Origin: Acestrorhynchus altus
Lineage: Eukaryota; Chordata; Actinopteri; Characiformes; Acestrorhynchidae
Assembly (NCBI GenBank): GCA_034509495.1
Contig: CM067508.1
Location: 21,180,251 to 21,244,250 of the forward strand
Length of the DNA: 64,000 nucleotides
Direction of reading: 5' to 3'
The notes beneath the pieces are model-generated. The model was not told the origin of the DNA. It ran no database searches and saw nothing but the letters and a program-made list of their open reading frames with translations. Shown piece after piece: positions 11,591-22,074 of this stretch. Position numbers and translations under genes: made by a program. Numbering within the stretch: the first letter of the stretch is position 1; every line of letters starts with the position of its first letter.

Positions 11591-11799
11591 CTTGACACTT
11601 GAAAGTACAAGAATGTTCTTATTCACTATAAAGTGGAGCAAGAAAAGTAAGTAATAAGAGTTTGTGTGGAAGCTAGTGCCCCAGTTGCTGACTGGGAATG
11701 GAAATGAATATAGTGTGCAGACAGACTGGCCATTTTATCAGCAACACCTACAATAATACAGGTAGGTTTGCATTTTACAAACTGAAATTGTGTCACAGC

Positions 11800-11885
11800 T
11801 CAATTTATAAGACAATTTCTACCAACCTATACACTCAAAAATCACTATCATCTCAGTGTCACTGCACTGCTGAGAAAACAACCGA
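11800..11885 (-). repeat. Family R3 fragment
   Basis: The phrase cagtgtcactgcactgctga is the reverse complement of the core at 27600-27630. It belongs to an abundant fish repeat whose class I cannot name. Confidence 0.4.
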
Positions 11886-11989
11886 GTCATTTCTGGCTAA
11901 CAGTGGACATATGAAGATCCCTTTTCAGTGATTGATGGACAAGAGAACTGGTAGCTATGGATGGACTATGGTAAAAAAATTGTTAACCT

Positions 11990-13650
11990 ACACTATTTGC
12001 AATTTGTGATAAAATGGTAAATGTAGTGAAGCTACATCGCTCTTAAAAATGAACAAAAAATCGATTTGAGCAATACCACAGAAAACATTTTTGATTACAT
12101 ATTATTTCAATAAAAATAATTTCATAAAAACCTTCACTTTTTAAAGCTTTCCAGGTTATATTTTGTTAAACCAAGACATTTAACAAAAAAACATTTAATG
12201 CCACTGTTCAAAGAAACACTTACTGCACCTTGATGAATAAATGTCGATGTTTTTGTCAGAGTTTTATTGGCCTCTAATAGTCTACCGACACTGTAGAGAA
12301 ACTTCTGGGACTGGGTTAGGCTCTCAGTTGAAAATAGGGTTAGGATTACTTTGCTTCATGCTTTTAAACCATTCTATTAAACCTTCAATTAAGGACCAAC
12401 AAAGTATCTGCATTTTCAGGAAGAAATGCATTTTTCCTATGAAACTGTTGATCTTTAACTTACAACCGGAACCAAACGACCAAAGTGAGAAAAGCAAGTT
12501 AAAATAAATAATAGAAATATTATCTTCTCATTAGCAGATTTCCATCCACCAAGTTTCTGCAAATTTAAAAAAGCTGAAATTCAAGAACAAAAACTAAACA
12601 AAAAAAACAACTAAACAACCAACCAAAAAACAACAGCACCAAATGTATGCTGAAGAAATGGAACGATATTAATATCACTAATGTGAAAATGTGAAAAAGA
12701 GTGATATGAAAGGGTGTTTTAAATAAACAATGGTGTATCAAGCTGTGATTCTGAAGTAAGTGAGCATATGATTCTGATACAGGTGGGTGGTCACTGGAAA
12801 CGACCCTATTGATGGTTCGATCATGAGACACAGAATTTCAAAGGCTGCTTTCCACAGTTTTAAATGCTGGTCAGACCAAAGCTGGTCTGAAAACTGGATC
12901 TGCACTGCACTCCTCACAAACTGTCTGGTGTGTTTTTTGTTCCCAGAGGTATGATGGATATCTTTGGGGTGCCACGATGATTTCAGCCCTCATTAGGTGG
13001 GGCACTGCTCATTCTGCCTTGAGTCTCTGTACTGCAAATAACAAAGCCATAAAAAGTTTGCAAAATAATTCTGTTAAAAGTAAACACTTAGAGTCTCCCA
13101 ATTCTGCTCATTTTATGCCAGTCCTACATCATGGTGTCCTACGCCATACAGTTTGTTTGCATAAATTTAGTGGATAGACTTAATCTGCTGAACGTCTATC
13201 ATTGAGTGCAATATTTACAAAATGTTTGGATGGAAAAATAATTTATAATGAGTCCATCCGCTTATCACAGCACCACCATGCAAAAAGGCAATCAAGACTT
13301 AGTTCTGTCTCTCACTAAACACGTTCACTCCCATTAATGTTCACATGTTCCTGACCTCTATAATGAGGTGGGTCAACTGTATTAAATTAGTATAAAAATG
13401 AAGCTCAGAGGGACTGCATCTCTCGAGCACAGCCATGATCTAAACACTCAAATATAGCTAGGAACTTTTGTACTGCACTCTTTTTATGAGTGAGAACATT
13501 TTAGCTTAAAGGAAGTCTTCCTTTTTGTGCTGTTTCAGCAGAAGAGCACAAGGTCAAGAGCATTAACTAGAGCATTAGACTGCACTGCAAATTAGTACAG
13601 ATTTTGTTGATGAATGATGGTAGTTCTGAGCCAGCTACAATATGAAGGCA
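11990..13650 (-). other. syt9 intron 1, middle; no gene seen
   Basis: Low-complexity A/C-rich patch at 12580-12640. No exon, transposon or RNA gene could be supported. Confidence 0.45.
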
Positions 13651-13659
13651 AAGTGGATA

Positions 13660-14130
13660 TTTACACATTGATCAATTTCAGTTTAATCTGAATCAACTGC
13701 AAGAATCCCTTTAATATTCTTACTATTTCAGTATAACTGAATTAATACCACATATTGTGAGTTTGTGAATAATCAGTCTGACGAATAGTCAGATTACTCT
13801 ATGGCAGTCTAATCAAAGTAATGACATCAGAACTCCAGTTTCCAACTGATTTAAATCCCATTTTAAATGCCACAGCAGCCTTCCAATGCATGCTTATTCC
13901 TTGCCCAAATGTATACTGTGGGCTCAAATCCATGCTGACTCCAACTAATCAGCAAGAGGGGGCAGAGGTAATGATGTCACTGACCCAGATATTGGGTTAT
14001 AGAGAATGAATGTCATAATAAAGGTTCTAATTCTGATCTAATTTCTGTCTTTCAAATTAAGACAAATTTTAGTAGCCTAGGATCTCTTGAAAATATCTGG
14101 CATGTCTGACTGTCTCCTATAAATACTTTT
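13660..14130 (+). repeat. Family R1 copy
   Basis: Head (ccagtttccaactgattta) at 13830, atgatgtcactgacccagat at 13970, and the tail phrase gtagcctaggatctcttgaa near 14072, which also occurs in the 22 kb and 47 kb copies. The middle is shortened. Confidence 0.55.
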
Positions 14131-14139
14131 CTCATTTGT

Positions 14140-15330
14140 TGGTGAACAAATTACATCAAAGTATGAAAAAAATCCCACAAAATTGGCATAAGGTTCTAAA
14201 GGCTTAAGAATTTAATTATGGCATTAAGACAACCCAATGAAGAGTTTGTGAATGTTAAATATCTTCATTAATGGCCATAAATTACTTAAAAATCAGTTCT
14301 AACTCATGAATAAAAAGCACAATAGTGACTTGTTGCTCTTAAAACAGTGCCCCACATTCCTCCATACAGTTAAAGCTCAGATGTAGCTGGTGATTTGCAA
14401 GTAAAAGACCTGGTTATGTATGAGGCTGAGGAACACAAAGTTTCAACACAGAATATTACAAGACAGCATAATAAATGATTTGACTAGAATTAATGAATTA
14501 AATATCACACTGTCTTTCTCTATATATTTATTTCTGTAATGATTATTTATCTCAGGTGTTCTTAGGCATATGCACTTGCAATTCATGTATGATCTTTCAG
14601 AAATACATAAAACTATACTATTGTGTGAACTCCAGACAATAGTGTCCGTTTCCATGGCAGTGACATAAATGTGCTAATTAAGGCTGAGCTGGAAGAAAAT
14701 TACTGTTTTGTTCTTTGGCCTGCTTTTATTACACTGATTATTTAATTGCAGGGTAGATGGTGGACTGTGTTCTATACTCAGTTCTACAGCAGAGAGGGGT
14801 CAGTCTGATACAAATAAAGACAGATCAGTGCAGGTTACGCCATAGTGGCCGCCTGCATTCTTTTAATATAAAAACAAAGGAAATTATATTTAAAAAATTC
14901 TAAAGCAGCTGCCATATAAGACTTCTAATTTTGTTTGAACAGAGGCATCTGAGGCACTTGATAACTCATTTTGTTTAGACAATATATTGTTCCAATAATA
15001 ACTGTGATCAATGATATTATTGTCATTTAAGACCAGTTTTTGCCAATGAAAATATAATAGTATATCACAGGCTTTCCATCCTAATGGGTGATATCAAGGT
15101 CAGAAAAAATAAGTGAGGTCACACACATTTTTTGTACAATAATTTGATAAAAGAATTATTGTGAAAGCCCCAGCTCTCATTCATTTTCTCTTCTCCCCAA
15201 CATGAAATGATGACAAACATTGAGTTGGACCGATGTAAAAGTTGCATGAATTACAATTTTGGCTCTGCAGACTAAGTTGCTTTGCCACAAACAAGATAAG
15301 TGATTTCAATACCACATATAACAGTATTCC
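14140..15330 (-). other. syt9 intron 1, middle; no gene seen
   Basis: AT-rich, without a supported feature. Confidence 0.45.
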
Positions 15331-15399
15331 CATTGAGTGTGTTTTTTTGGCATTCACTTTGCCACACAGATAAGATATCTGAGTCACATATAATGATAA

Positions 15400-15840
15400 A
15401 GATCAGATTTGGCCCACTTAGGCTATGTTCAGACTGCCAGCTCAAATCTGTCTCAGCTGTCTAGATTCATTTTTAATAGTCTGGACAGCAAACAATCGTG
15501 GAATCCAATTTTTGTAACTGGATCGAAACCACATTTGGAGATGGTTTGAAAAGCGATTACATCTGGATTTGTACATATGCATCTCAGTCGGGATGCTCTA
15601 GACACTCAAATTGGATTTCAAATTGAGAATCAAAAGCATAACTTTCTATATGACTTACAGAACAAACAACAACCAAATCAAAGTCAGAGAGAAAAAACTG
15701 CAGGAAACAAAGAGCACCAAAAGCTGACGCCTATATCGTTACCACAGCAACCTATGCAGATATGATTGTGATGTACAGACACACAAATCCGATGTGATCA
15801 CTTGCAAATAACAGTCTGGATAATTATGTCAACAGATATA
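15400..15840. mobile_element. Possible MITE relic
   Basis: Begins near ggctatgttcagactgccag and contains repeated CAAATTGGAT / AATCCGATGTG-like blocks toward both ends, a pattern common in fish hAT/Harbinger-type MITEs. Termini are not clean. Confidence 0.35.
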
Positions 15841-15849
15841 ATTTCAGAA

Positions 15850-16700
15850 AGAAATCAGTTTTACCTGTTTTGTAGTCTTTGTCTTATTCTTTCTTTCTAT
15901 ATCTGTTGGTTTATCTGTCTTACTCTCTCAGTCTCTTATTTCTCATTTCATTTCAATTTAAGTAAGCTGTTGGTGGCATGACCATGTTTGGATACAGTAT
16001 TGCAAATCAACAAAACTTGTTCTTTCTCTTTTTGTCCCTCTGCCTGTCTAGCTTGGTCTCCCTCCCCTCCCCCATGAAGATACAATCATGAATAAATTAT
16101 GCTGATTGGTGGAGTATATCTGTTTTATGTATTTCAGAGGAGATTTTTTCCATTAAGTTTGTAACTGTCGAAGAAAAATGACATTGGCATTATTATTATT
16201 GAATAAAGGAAAACAAATAAATGATGATTGTGTTTACAGAGGAGCCTTCTATGAGATGGAAAAATACATTCTCAGTTGTTCTTCAAGCTACATTCCTCCA
16301 GGAATGTCCAATACTCTAAAACATCAAATGAAAATGATCTGATTTGAGAACAACCATGTACATTGCATGTTTGGTAGATGTTTTAGCTTGAATCAAGACT
16401 TTCAGTGAACAGAGGAGCTGTGGCCATGCCATCAGTGCGTTGCGCATGCCAAGTGGTATCTCTGCATATGCGTGCCAAATTACTACTGCCACTCAACAAA
16501 AACTCCATCTGTGGGTCACAGTGTAGCAATGGCAGTTTATTACTATTCTCCACATCTCTTCACTTTGATGATGTGGAATCCAGTCTGAAAGAGATGACAC
16601 GCCTCAGCTGGAACTCTTTATTAAAGCAAGGCTCTGGGACTCCTTGAGAAAATAGTCCATTGTGTTTCATTGAACTGACGCTGCCAGCAATGAGCAGCTG
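15850..16700 (-). other. syt9 intron 1; no gene seen
   Basis: A CT-rich patch lies near 15880-15950; otherwise no supported feature. Confidence 0.45.
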
Positions 16701-16712
16701 TCAATACAACCT

Positions 16713-16714
<2 letters not shown>

Positions 16715-16777
<63 letters not shown>
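16715..16777. repeat. GT microsatellite (about 31 units)
   Basis: Uninterrupted GT run inside syt9 intron 1, followed by a GAGA-rich fringe to about 16840. Confidence 0.95.
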
Positions 16778-16781
<4 letters not shown>

Positions 16782-16849
16782 AGTGTGCGTGAGTGCCTGA
16801 GAGAGAGGGTAAGTGAGAGAGAGTGAGTGAGAGAGAGCCTGCACATACA

Positions 16850-17570
16850 TTGCATAGATGGCATTCAGCCACCTAAGACATCATAGAAACCATCACTCTG
16901 GTTGAAATAAAGCAAAACTGACTGTTCGTTTTTAGGAGCCCTGATTGAAAACACAAAATGCTGATGTAGTTTCCAAACTACTAAGCAAACAACAAAGTCG
17001 TCTAAGCAACATTACAAGCTTGAACATTATCACACATGTCCTCATCCATTCAGGAAGAGTAGACTGTCTGCCGAAACTGCAGCAGTTGAATAACATGTCA
17101 TTCGTGGGTGGTGAATAAAATAATCCTGCTTCTGCTTTTCTGTGCAACCACCTCTTTCTTTGAGTTCTGGGCCATTGTCCATAACTATGGACCACTATGC
17201 AGGACTGCTTCTCCTGATGGAACCATACCATTACACATTACAATCAAATAAGGTGTTTGCCTTAGGTTTTGCCTTGCATCTCCCACTGCATTTGTGCTGT
17301 ACACCAATTCTCCTAAAAAAATGCTCTTTGAGGAGGACTCACTAAAGCAAACACATGGCTCTAAATGGGTCATGTAATCTTCTGGGAAGGACAGAGAGAG
17401 AAATGGGAATGAGAGAAATCCTTTTCATCTGTTTCATGTCATTTTTGACTGTAATATAGTTGATGATCAAAGACCTTATTGCCTCAGGTGATCAGGTGAG
17501 AGTTTAGGAGCAGGATGTGACCTGGAGAAGAACTAGATTCTTAAATAAAGGCTAGCATGCCCGGTAGGTT
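16850..17570 (-). other. syt9 intron 1; no gene seen
   Basis: Sequence of mixed composition without a recognisable exon or transposon. Confidence 0.4.
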
Positions 17571-17574
17571 GTTT

Positions 17575-17750
17575 AGAATATTTGGTTTATATGGAGACAT
17601 TTAAGCTTAAACAATATAATTCTTCTTGATGCTGGACAAGTGTAGTGAATAACAACCCCACCTGCTTTTCCTGGGGCAGACGCTACAACAATAAGAATTC
17701 TTGGGCAAGACTCCTTACTCTACATTTTCTTTGACCAAATGTTAGACTCT
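17575..17750 (+). mobile_element. SINE-like repeat fragment (family shared with 21560)
   Basis: Phrases cctggggcagacgctacaac and tcttgggcaagactccttac parallel the copy at 21650-21740. They resemble the body of a tRNA-derived fish SINE. Confidence 0.45.
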
Positions 17751-17784
17751 CCACAGCTTTAGACAAAATAAATGTCAACGTCAA

Positions 17785-18480
17785 AATTGACCCCATTAAG
17801 ATTCTTCTATGGAAGATCTCCAAGGAACCTTTTTTTGCTACCTTACATTTGAGAGTTACACCAGGACACTATCAACATAACTTGCCAATCACATCTACCA
17901 CATCAATCTATACTCTTAAGAACACAAAACGTGTTACGAAGGGTCTATTTTATTATATATTATATGCCATAGAAGAACCACTAAACATTTGTCTTTCTGT
18001 CCTAATTTAAAAGTTATTTACACTCATACACTCATCCTTATAGCATTACTAAATGAGCTCTCACAGAAGTAAAATCAGTGTGTATGCACCAATCTTGTTA
18101 ATTTCATCAACCCGACCAAGACTTTTCTACATACAATAGGTTCTCACCATAAATATCCATTTAATAAAGATCCCTGTTTATAATAGAGATCTTTTAAAAA
18201 AATATTTAAAAATGTTTGATGTTTGATGGACATTTATCTCCAAAAAGGATTCTTCTATGACATCACTCAAAAAGCCCTTTGTAGCACCTTTATTTTTAAG
18301 TGTACTGTAGTTGCAAAAGGTTAGGGTTTAAATGTGCACCACTCTACTCTACAACTTCAGCTTCATCAAAACCTTAATAACTGTCTTCACACATTCACAG
18401 ATCCACAGATATCTGTGTGATCCTTTATGGCACCAAAAGTGGTTCTTTTATAAGATCTCTTAAAGAAACCTTTGTAGTTT
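17785..18480. repeat. Family R4 MITE-like repeat cluster
   Basis: Several blocks such as gattcttctatggaagatct, atagaagaaccactaaacat and aaaccttt/aaagg pairs occur in both orientations, as in 5095 and 7465. At least two copies seem to lie side by side. The right end comes within about 320 bases of syt9 exon 1. Confidence 0.4.
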
Positions 18481-18795
18481 CTTTATGTTTGACAGTGCAC
18501 TGGACTTCACAGCGTTGCAAGGCGACTAGCTTCAGTCCTCTTACTATTTTCTCCACTGCAGTGCCAAAGTGGGTGGGCGGCTCACATTCATTACAGCTGA
18601 CCAAAAAAAAGCCTGGACTCTCCATTGGGTAGCTTTGTGCTACAGGTAGTCTGCATGTGCATGTGTCACTATGCTGATCCAAACACATCTGGAAGCTTTC
18701 TAAGGTAGAACCAAAGGTCTGGTGTGAGTAATGTTGGAGGCAGTGAATGCATGATGAAAAGACAAGGCAGCAAGGCTTCCAGCTGAGGCTCTTAC

Positions 18796-18943
18796 CTGAC
18801 TCGGAGTACCGAGGTCTGGCAAGGTCTCTGAAATAGTAAATGAAATCCAAGCAGTTCTCGTTCTGCACCTCCCCTTTAGAACAGAGATCCGTTAGAAGCT
18901 CCAGAGCTTTCTGGCAAATCCCGGCCTCTCTGTCGACAGGCAT
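18796..18943 (-). CDS. syt9: syt9 exon 1 coding part: N-terminus (residues 1-49 plus one base)
   Basis: The exon encodes residues 1-49, beginning MPVDREAGICQKALELL and ending ARPRYSES, and stops one base into the next codon at a consensus donor (G then GTAAGA). The segment matches the start of SYT9, including the CLDFIYYFRDLARPR block. Cysteines at 10, 21 and 31 correspond to the N-terminal cysteine cluster of the SYT3/5/6/9/10 group, known to form disulphide-linked dimers on the lumenal or extracellular side. The chosen ATG at 18943 has a purine at -3 (G) and gives the family's usual N-terminal length. A second ATG 13 bases upstream is out of frame and opens an overlapping upstream ORF (separate entry). 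There is no cleavable signal peptide, as expected for a synaptotagmin, whose membrane span acts as signal anchor. Confidence 0.92.
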
Positions 18944-18956
18944 TGCCCACCAGCAT
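18876..18956 (-). promoter_or_regulatory. Overlapping upstream ORF in the syt9 leader
   Basis: An ATG at 18956-18954, 13 bases before the syt9 start codon and in another frame, has A at -3 (good context). It opens 26 codons that end at TAA (18878-18876) inside exon 1 coding sequence. If the transcript includes this ATG, ribosomes starting there would bypass the main start, so it could lower syt9 translation. The sequence shows the ORF; the regulatory role is inference. Confidence 0.45.
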
Positions 18957-18994
18957 GCTGGTGAATGAAGGCGCTCCTCGGCAGCACCGCGCCA

Positions 18995-19016
18995 CCTCCT
19001 CCTCCTCCTCCTCCTC
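18995..19016. repeat. GGA repeat on the syt9 sense strand (CCT on plus)
   Basis: About seven CCT units on the plus strand lie some 40 bases upstream of the syt9 start codon. On the transcript strand this is a GGA run, a sequence type able to form G-quadruplex structures. Confidence 0.8.
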
Positions 19017-19039
19017 TTCCTACTGCTGCTCCTCTCTTC

Positions 19040-19117
19040 TTCCTCCTCTTTCTGCTGCTGCTCCTCTTTATTCCTCCTCTTTCTGCTGCTGCTCCTCTTT
19101 ATTCCTCCTCGCGCTGC
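19040..19117. repeat. 31-bp tandem duplication in the syt9 leader
   Basis: Two identical 31-bp units (19040-19070 and 19071-19101) are followed by a partial third. The plus strand is pyrimidine-rich with CTG triplets. Each unit carries TTTATT, which reads AATAAA on the syt9 sense strand. Confidence 0.8.
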
Positions 19118-19205
19118 AGTCCTCGCGTCTCTGCCTCAGTTCAGCACGAACATCGCAGTCTTCTTCCTAATTCACCCACTTGCTCCAGGTTCCTTCTAAT
19201 TTGTG

Positions 19206-19206
<1 letters not shown>

Positions 19207-19238
<32 letters not shown>

Positions 19239-19255
19239 TCTCTCTCACTCTCTCT
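19207..19255. repeat. CT microsatellite
   Basis: Dinucleotide CT run with two CA interruptions, in the syt9 5' region. Confidence 0.9.
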
Positions 19256-19289
19256 CCGCGCACGTTAAACCTGTGTCAGTGCATCCCGT

Positions 19290-19290
19290 C

Positions 19291-19325
<35 letters not shown>

Positions 19326-19340
19326 GGAGAGAGAGAGAGA

Positions 19341-19373
<33 letters not shown>
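19290..19373. repeat. Compound GT then GA microsatellite
   Basis: About 12 GT units run straight into about 28 GA units, interrupted twice by GGGA. The tract lies just upstream of the GC box in the syt9 5' flank. Confidence 0.9.
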
Positions 19374-19375
<2 letters not shown>

Positions 19376-19477
19376 TGAAAGGGGCGGCGCAGTTGATTCT
19401 GCCACCGGTTGAATCCAGAGGTTGGAGCTGTCCACGCTGAAACGAACGCGTGCACAACAATTCAGTCCACTTTCAAA

Positions 19478-19480
<3 letters not shown>

Positions 19481-19520
<40 letters not shown>
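19481..19520. repeat. GT microsatellite
   Basis: About 20 uninterrupted GT units upstream of syt9. Confidence 0.9.
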
Positions 19521-19525
<5 letters not shown>

Positions 19526-19554
19526 GAGAAAGGGGGTGGTCCTGCTAAGGTTTT

Positions 19555-19555
<1 letters not shown>

Positions 19556-19606
<51 letters not shown>

Positions 19607-19679
19607 AAGAAGAAGAAGAAGAAGAAGAGGAGGAGGAGGAGAAAGCGAGATAGACAGAGAAAAAGGTCCTGCAAGAGTT

Positions 19680-19736
<57 letters not shown>
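19556..19736. repeat. GA / GAA / GGA purine tract
   Basis: GA repeats (19556-19603) pass into GAA and GGA triplets (to about 19640). After about 40 purine-rich bases a second GA run of about 28 units follows (19681-19736). Nearly all purine on the plus strand, it could form triplex DNA. Confidence 0.9.
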
Positions 19737-19737
<1 letters not shown>

Positions 19738-20129
19738 AATATTCTGTCTTTAATGGTGTAGTAATGTGGGCAGCTGTTATCAGTGATCTGATGGAGATAT
19801 TCCTGTGTGGTCTGCTGCATACCATCCAATTTCCTTCACTGAATCAATGAAAGATGGCTCTGGCTACTGACCGGTGTTGTCGCTGCATCAGTGAGGAGTC
19901 TGTTTAATTAAATAGACTGCTAGAAGGTGGTAAAAGACTAGAAAAGGAAAAGTCAATAAGGGAGTGCTAATCTTGATAACCTGCTGTGAAATGAGTTACT
20001 TAAGTCTGCATTTCCTTTCACATTTATGGAGTTTATCAGATGCTTCTATCCAGAACCTGATTCATGTAGAATCTGAAAAATTTGATCTGGTTGCCCAACT
20101 GTCATGAAGATGAGAGGTGGGCAACTATG

Positions 20130-20450
20130 TAGAAATTTAGACAGACCCTAATTAGCTGCTACTGTTATTGTTGTGTCCACCATCGGTCAATCATTGCTTC
20201 AGTACACCGGAGTATTGCAGTGGACATGTGGCGGTTTAGTGTCCCCTTGTCAACTATGTATGAGTGTTTTGACCTGAGGAGGATGGGTCCCATTTTGTTA
20301 GCTTTTCATTGCCACTGTCACACTTTGGCTTGCTCATCGGGGGGTTGTTCACGTTCTTATTTTTGATTTCTGTAAAGCTCTTCTGTGACATCATCAGCTG
20401 TAAAAAGTGCTATACAAAAATATTTTGATTTGATTTAATGGATGATGACA
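20130..20450 (+). mobile_element. LINE 3' UTR and tail
   Basis: Runs parallel to 46410-46762: attagctgctactgttattg, then the ggatgggtccc block, the gatttctgtaaagctcttct block, the ending gctatacaaaaatattttga and a tail of TTGAT units. It is the 3' end of the same L2/CR1/Rex1-group LINE, with no coding part. Confidence 0.7.
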
Positions 20451-20459
20451 GTCTTAATT

Positions 20460-21200
20460 TCCTGTTTTCACATTGGACCATGATCAGGACCATGTTTACC
20501 TCTTTTGGAAATACCAAATCATTCAAAGGCCTTCATACCTTCATCCAAGGGTATCTGGACGAGGATGAGGACAAAGGAAAGAAATAAACTAAACAATCAA
20601 AACAACAAAAGAACATAAACCTTAACATAACTCAAAATACAACATGAAACAAAATACAAGGGTCACACCCCTTACCTACTGTATGATGTAATGTAGGAGT
20701 GTGCCCATCTTACCACCTATCCAGAACCACTAATGAAAGAGGCTGAGCTTGTACTTTAACAAAGAAGGATTGTATGAGCTTTTAGGCAGAGTGTAAATAG
20801 CCTGGGGCTAGTAAACAGATGACATGAATTAAAAAGGGGAATGATCTTAGTCCATGTGATGCCTTTGAAAATTGCTAATCTAGCACAAAACAAGTGGTCA
20901 AAAATACACAAAAAAGTGAACTATGAACAAACGCACAGCCATGACTGCAGTACGGAACAAAAGCCCCGCTATGAGTACAAACGACCACCCCCCAGCCTTT
21001 TGGTGAACTCGGTCAAGCTGGTGTTGGATGGACACTGGATTGAATTTTAGGCTTGGAGTTTAAGCATAGGGCTTAAACTAAAAAAGGTTTGGGTCTAATT
21101 TACAATGATTAACACAGGTTTGGCTGTGTTTCAGCAGTGCTGTAGAAATATGCTGTTTGTTGGGGGAAGCAGGTTAGACAAACTAGTGCAGTGATTGTCA
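20460..21200. other. Flank upstream of syt9; no gene seen
   Basis: Contains complex sequence around 20500-21060 that may be an unrecognised repeat. A plus-strand open frame of 69 codons at 20841-21050 matches nothing I know. Confidence 0.35.
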
Positions 21201-21559
21201 ATCCTGGTCCTGGGTTTAGCTCAGCAAGGGCTCACATGTTAGATCAATACGTTGAATTAAGAATTAGGGGAAGGTCTATAACCTTTGGGGGCAGGAGATA
21301 TGGTTTTTGTTCACTGCATGGGAGGTTAAAATCAGAAGTGAAATAGAAGACAACCAAATGGTTTGAGATCTATAGTTTAACATGAAAATTTGTACTTACT
21401 CTTAATTTGGCACTAATCCTAAACTTTTAAAAGACTTGAATTTCTCTGACATCAAAATGTATTACTCTGTATCTTCAGTATCTATGCAGACTTCTACTCA
21501 GCATTATCTAAGCTTAGAGGTTTCTTTAGACTCTAGTCTAGTCACACCAGCTACAGATA

Positions 21560-21815
21560 TTTTGAGTAGACAGTGAAGCCGCTCTTGCTCTGGGCAAGAG
21601 TGTGAATGCCTGTTAAATGGCATAAATTGTGTAGTGTGCAACACTACTTCCCTGTAGTGTTTCAGGTTCAGTTCCTAGGGCAGACAAGCACACCACTCTA
21701 CACCAAGAGTTCTTGAGCGGGACTCTACTCTAACTCTACATTCTCCTACCTGTGTAACATAGTTCACCTGTAAGAGCTCTGGATATGAGCATTAGGTAAA
21801 TGCTGACAAGATAGA
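21560..21815 (+). mobile_element. SINE-like repeat
   Basis: gttcagttcctagggcagac (B-box-like), then accaagagttcttgagcggg, cctgtgtaacatagttcacc and an agctctggatatgagcatta end. This is the layout of a tRNA-derived fish SINE; the related fragment is at 17575-17750. Confidence 0.55.
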
Positions 21816-22074
21816 GTAATACTTCATGCCAAGATATAAACAGAACCCTATGCACAAATAAGACATTTTAAGAGAAAGTTTATAAATAACAGGACTGGGA
21901 AATAACAAAGTATAAGTACTTTGTTACTGTACTTAAATCAATTTTAGTTCCTTAAGTATCTGAACTTGAGTATTTATAGTTTATAGTATTTTGAGTATGA
22001 TATAGTTATAGGGTTAAATAAAAACTAAAATTTGCCATATAGATAATTGTGTTCTCATACAAACCAAGATTCTC

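Larger units (their letters stand above)
7873..18943 (-). other. syt9: syt9 gene, 5' part (exons 1-3 with introns 1 and 2)
   Basis: Three minus-strand exons join in frame into one 383-codon reading frame: 148 + 448 + 553 = 1149 nt. Intron 1 is 18795-9953 (phase 1, GTAAGA donor, TTACAG acceptor). Intron 2 is 9504-8426 (phase 2, GTCAGT donor, TTCACAG acceptor). Intron 3 starts at 7872 (phase 0, GTGAGT donor) and runs off the left edge. The product has the synaptotagmin layout: short lumenal N-terminus, one membrane span, linker, then C2A. The N-terminus, the membrane segment ending in WKLCWIPWRERGL and the C2A sequence match SYT9 better than SYT3, SYT6 or SYT10 by my reading. Synaptotagmins are Ca2+-sensing vesicle membrane proteins that couple Ca2+ to SNARE-driven exocytosis. 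The C2B domain needed for the full protein (about 490 residues in SYT9) is missing from the window. Which teleost paralogue this is (a or b) cannot be told. Confidence 0.93.
18957..19480 (-). promoter_or_regulatory. Presumed syt9 5' UTR and proximal promoter
   Basis: This stretch directly upstream of the syt9 start is richer in G+C and CpG than the surrounding DNA. Examples are the CGCGCC and CTCGCG clusters near 18980-19130, CCGCGCACG near 19256-19264, and a GC box (GGGGCGG) at 19380-19386. No TATA box at a convincing distance was found, and the transcription start cannot be fixed. The sense strand contains a GGA-repeat tract, AATAAA hexamers inside a 31-bp duplication, and GA/CA microsatellites. 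The promoter call rests on position and composition only. Confidence 0.5.

Noticed and set aside
16715..16777. Tandem array considered as CRISPR-like or minisatellite
   Set aside because: Plain GT microsatellite; no spaced repeats anywhere in the window fit a CRISPR array, and the genome is eukaryotic.
18965..19378. Long plus-strand open frames rich in Ser, Leu, Cys and Arg/Glu repeats near 19 kb
   Set aside because: They are translations of CCT, CT and GA microsatellites opposite the syt9 leader, not genes.
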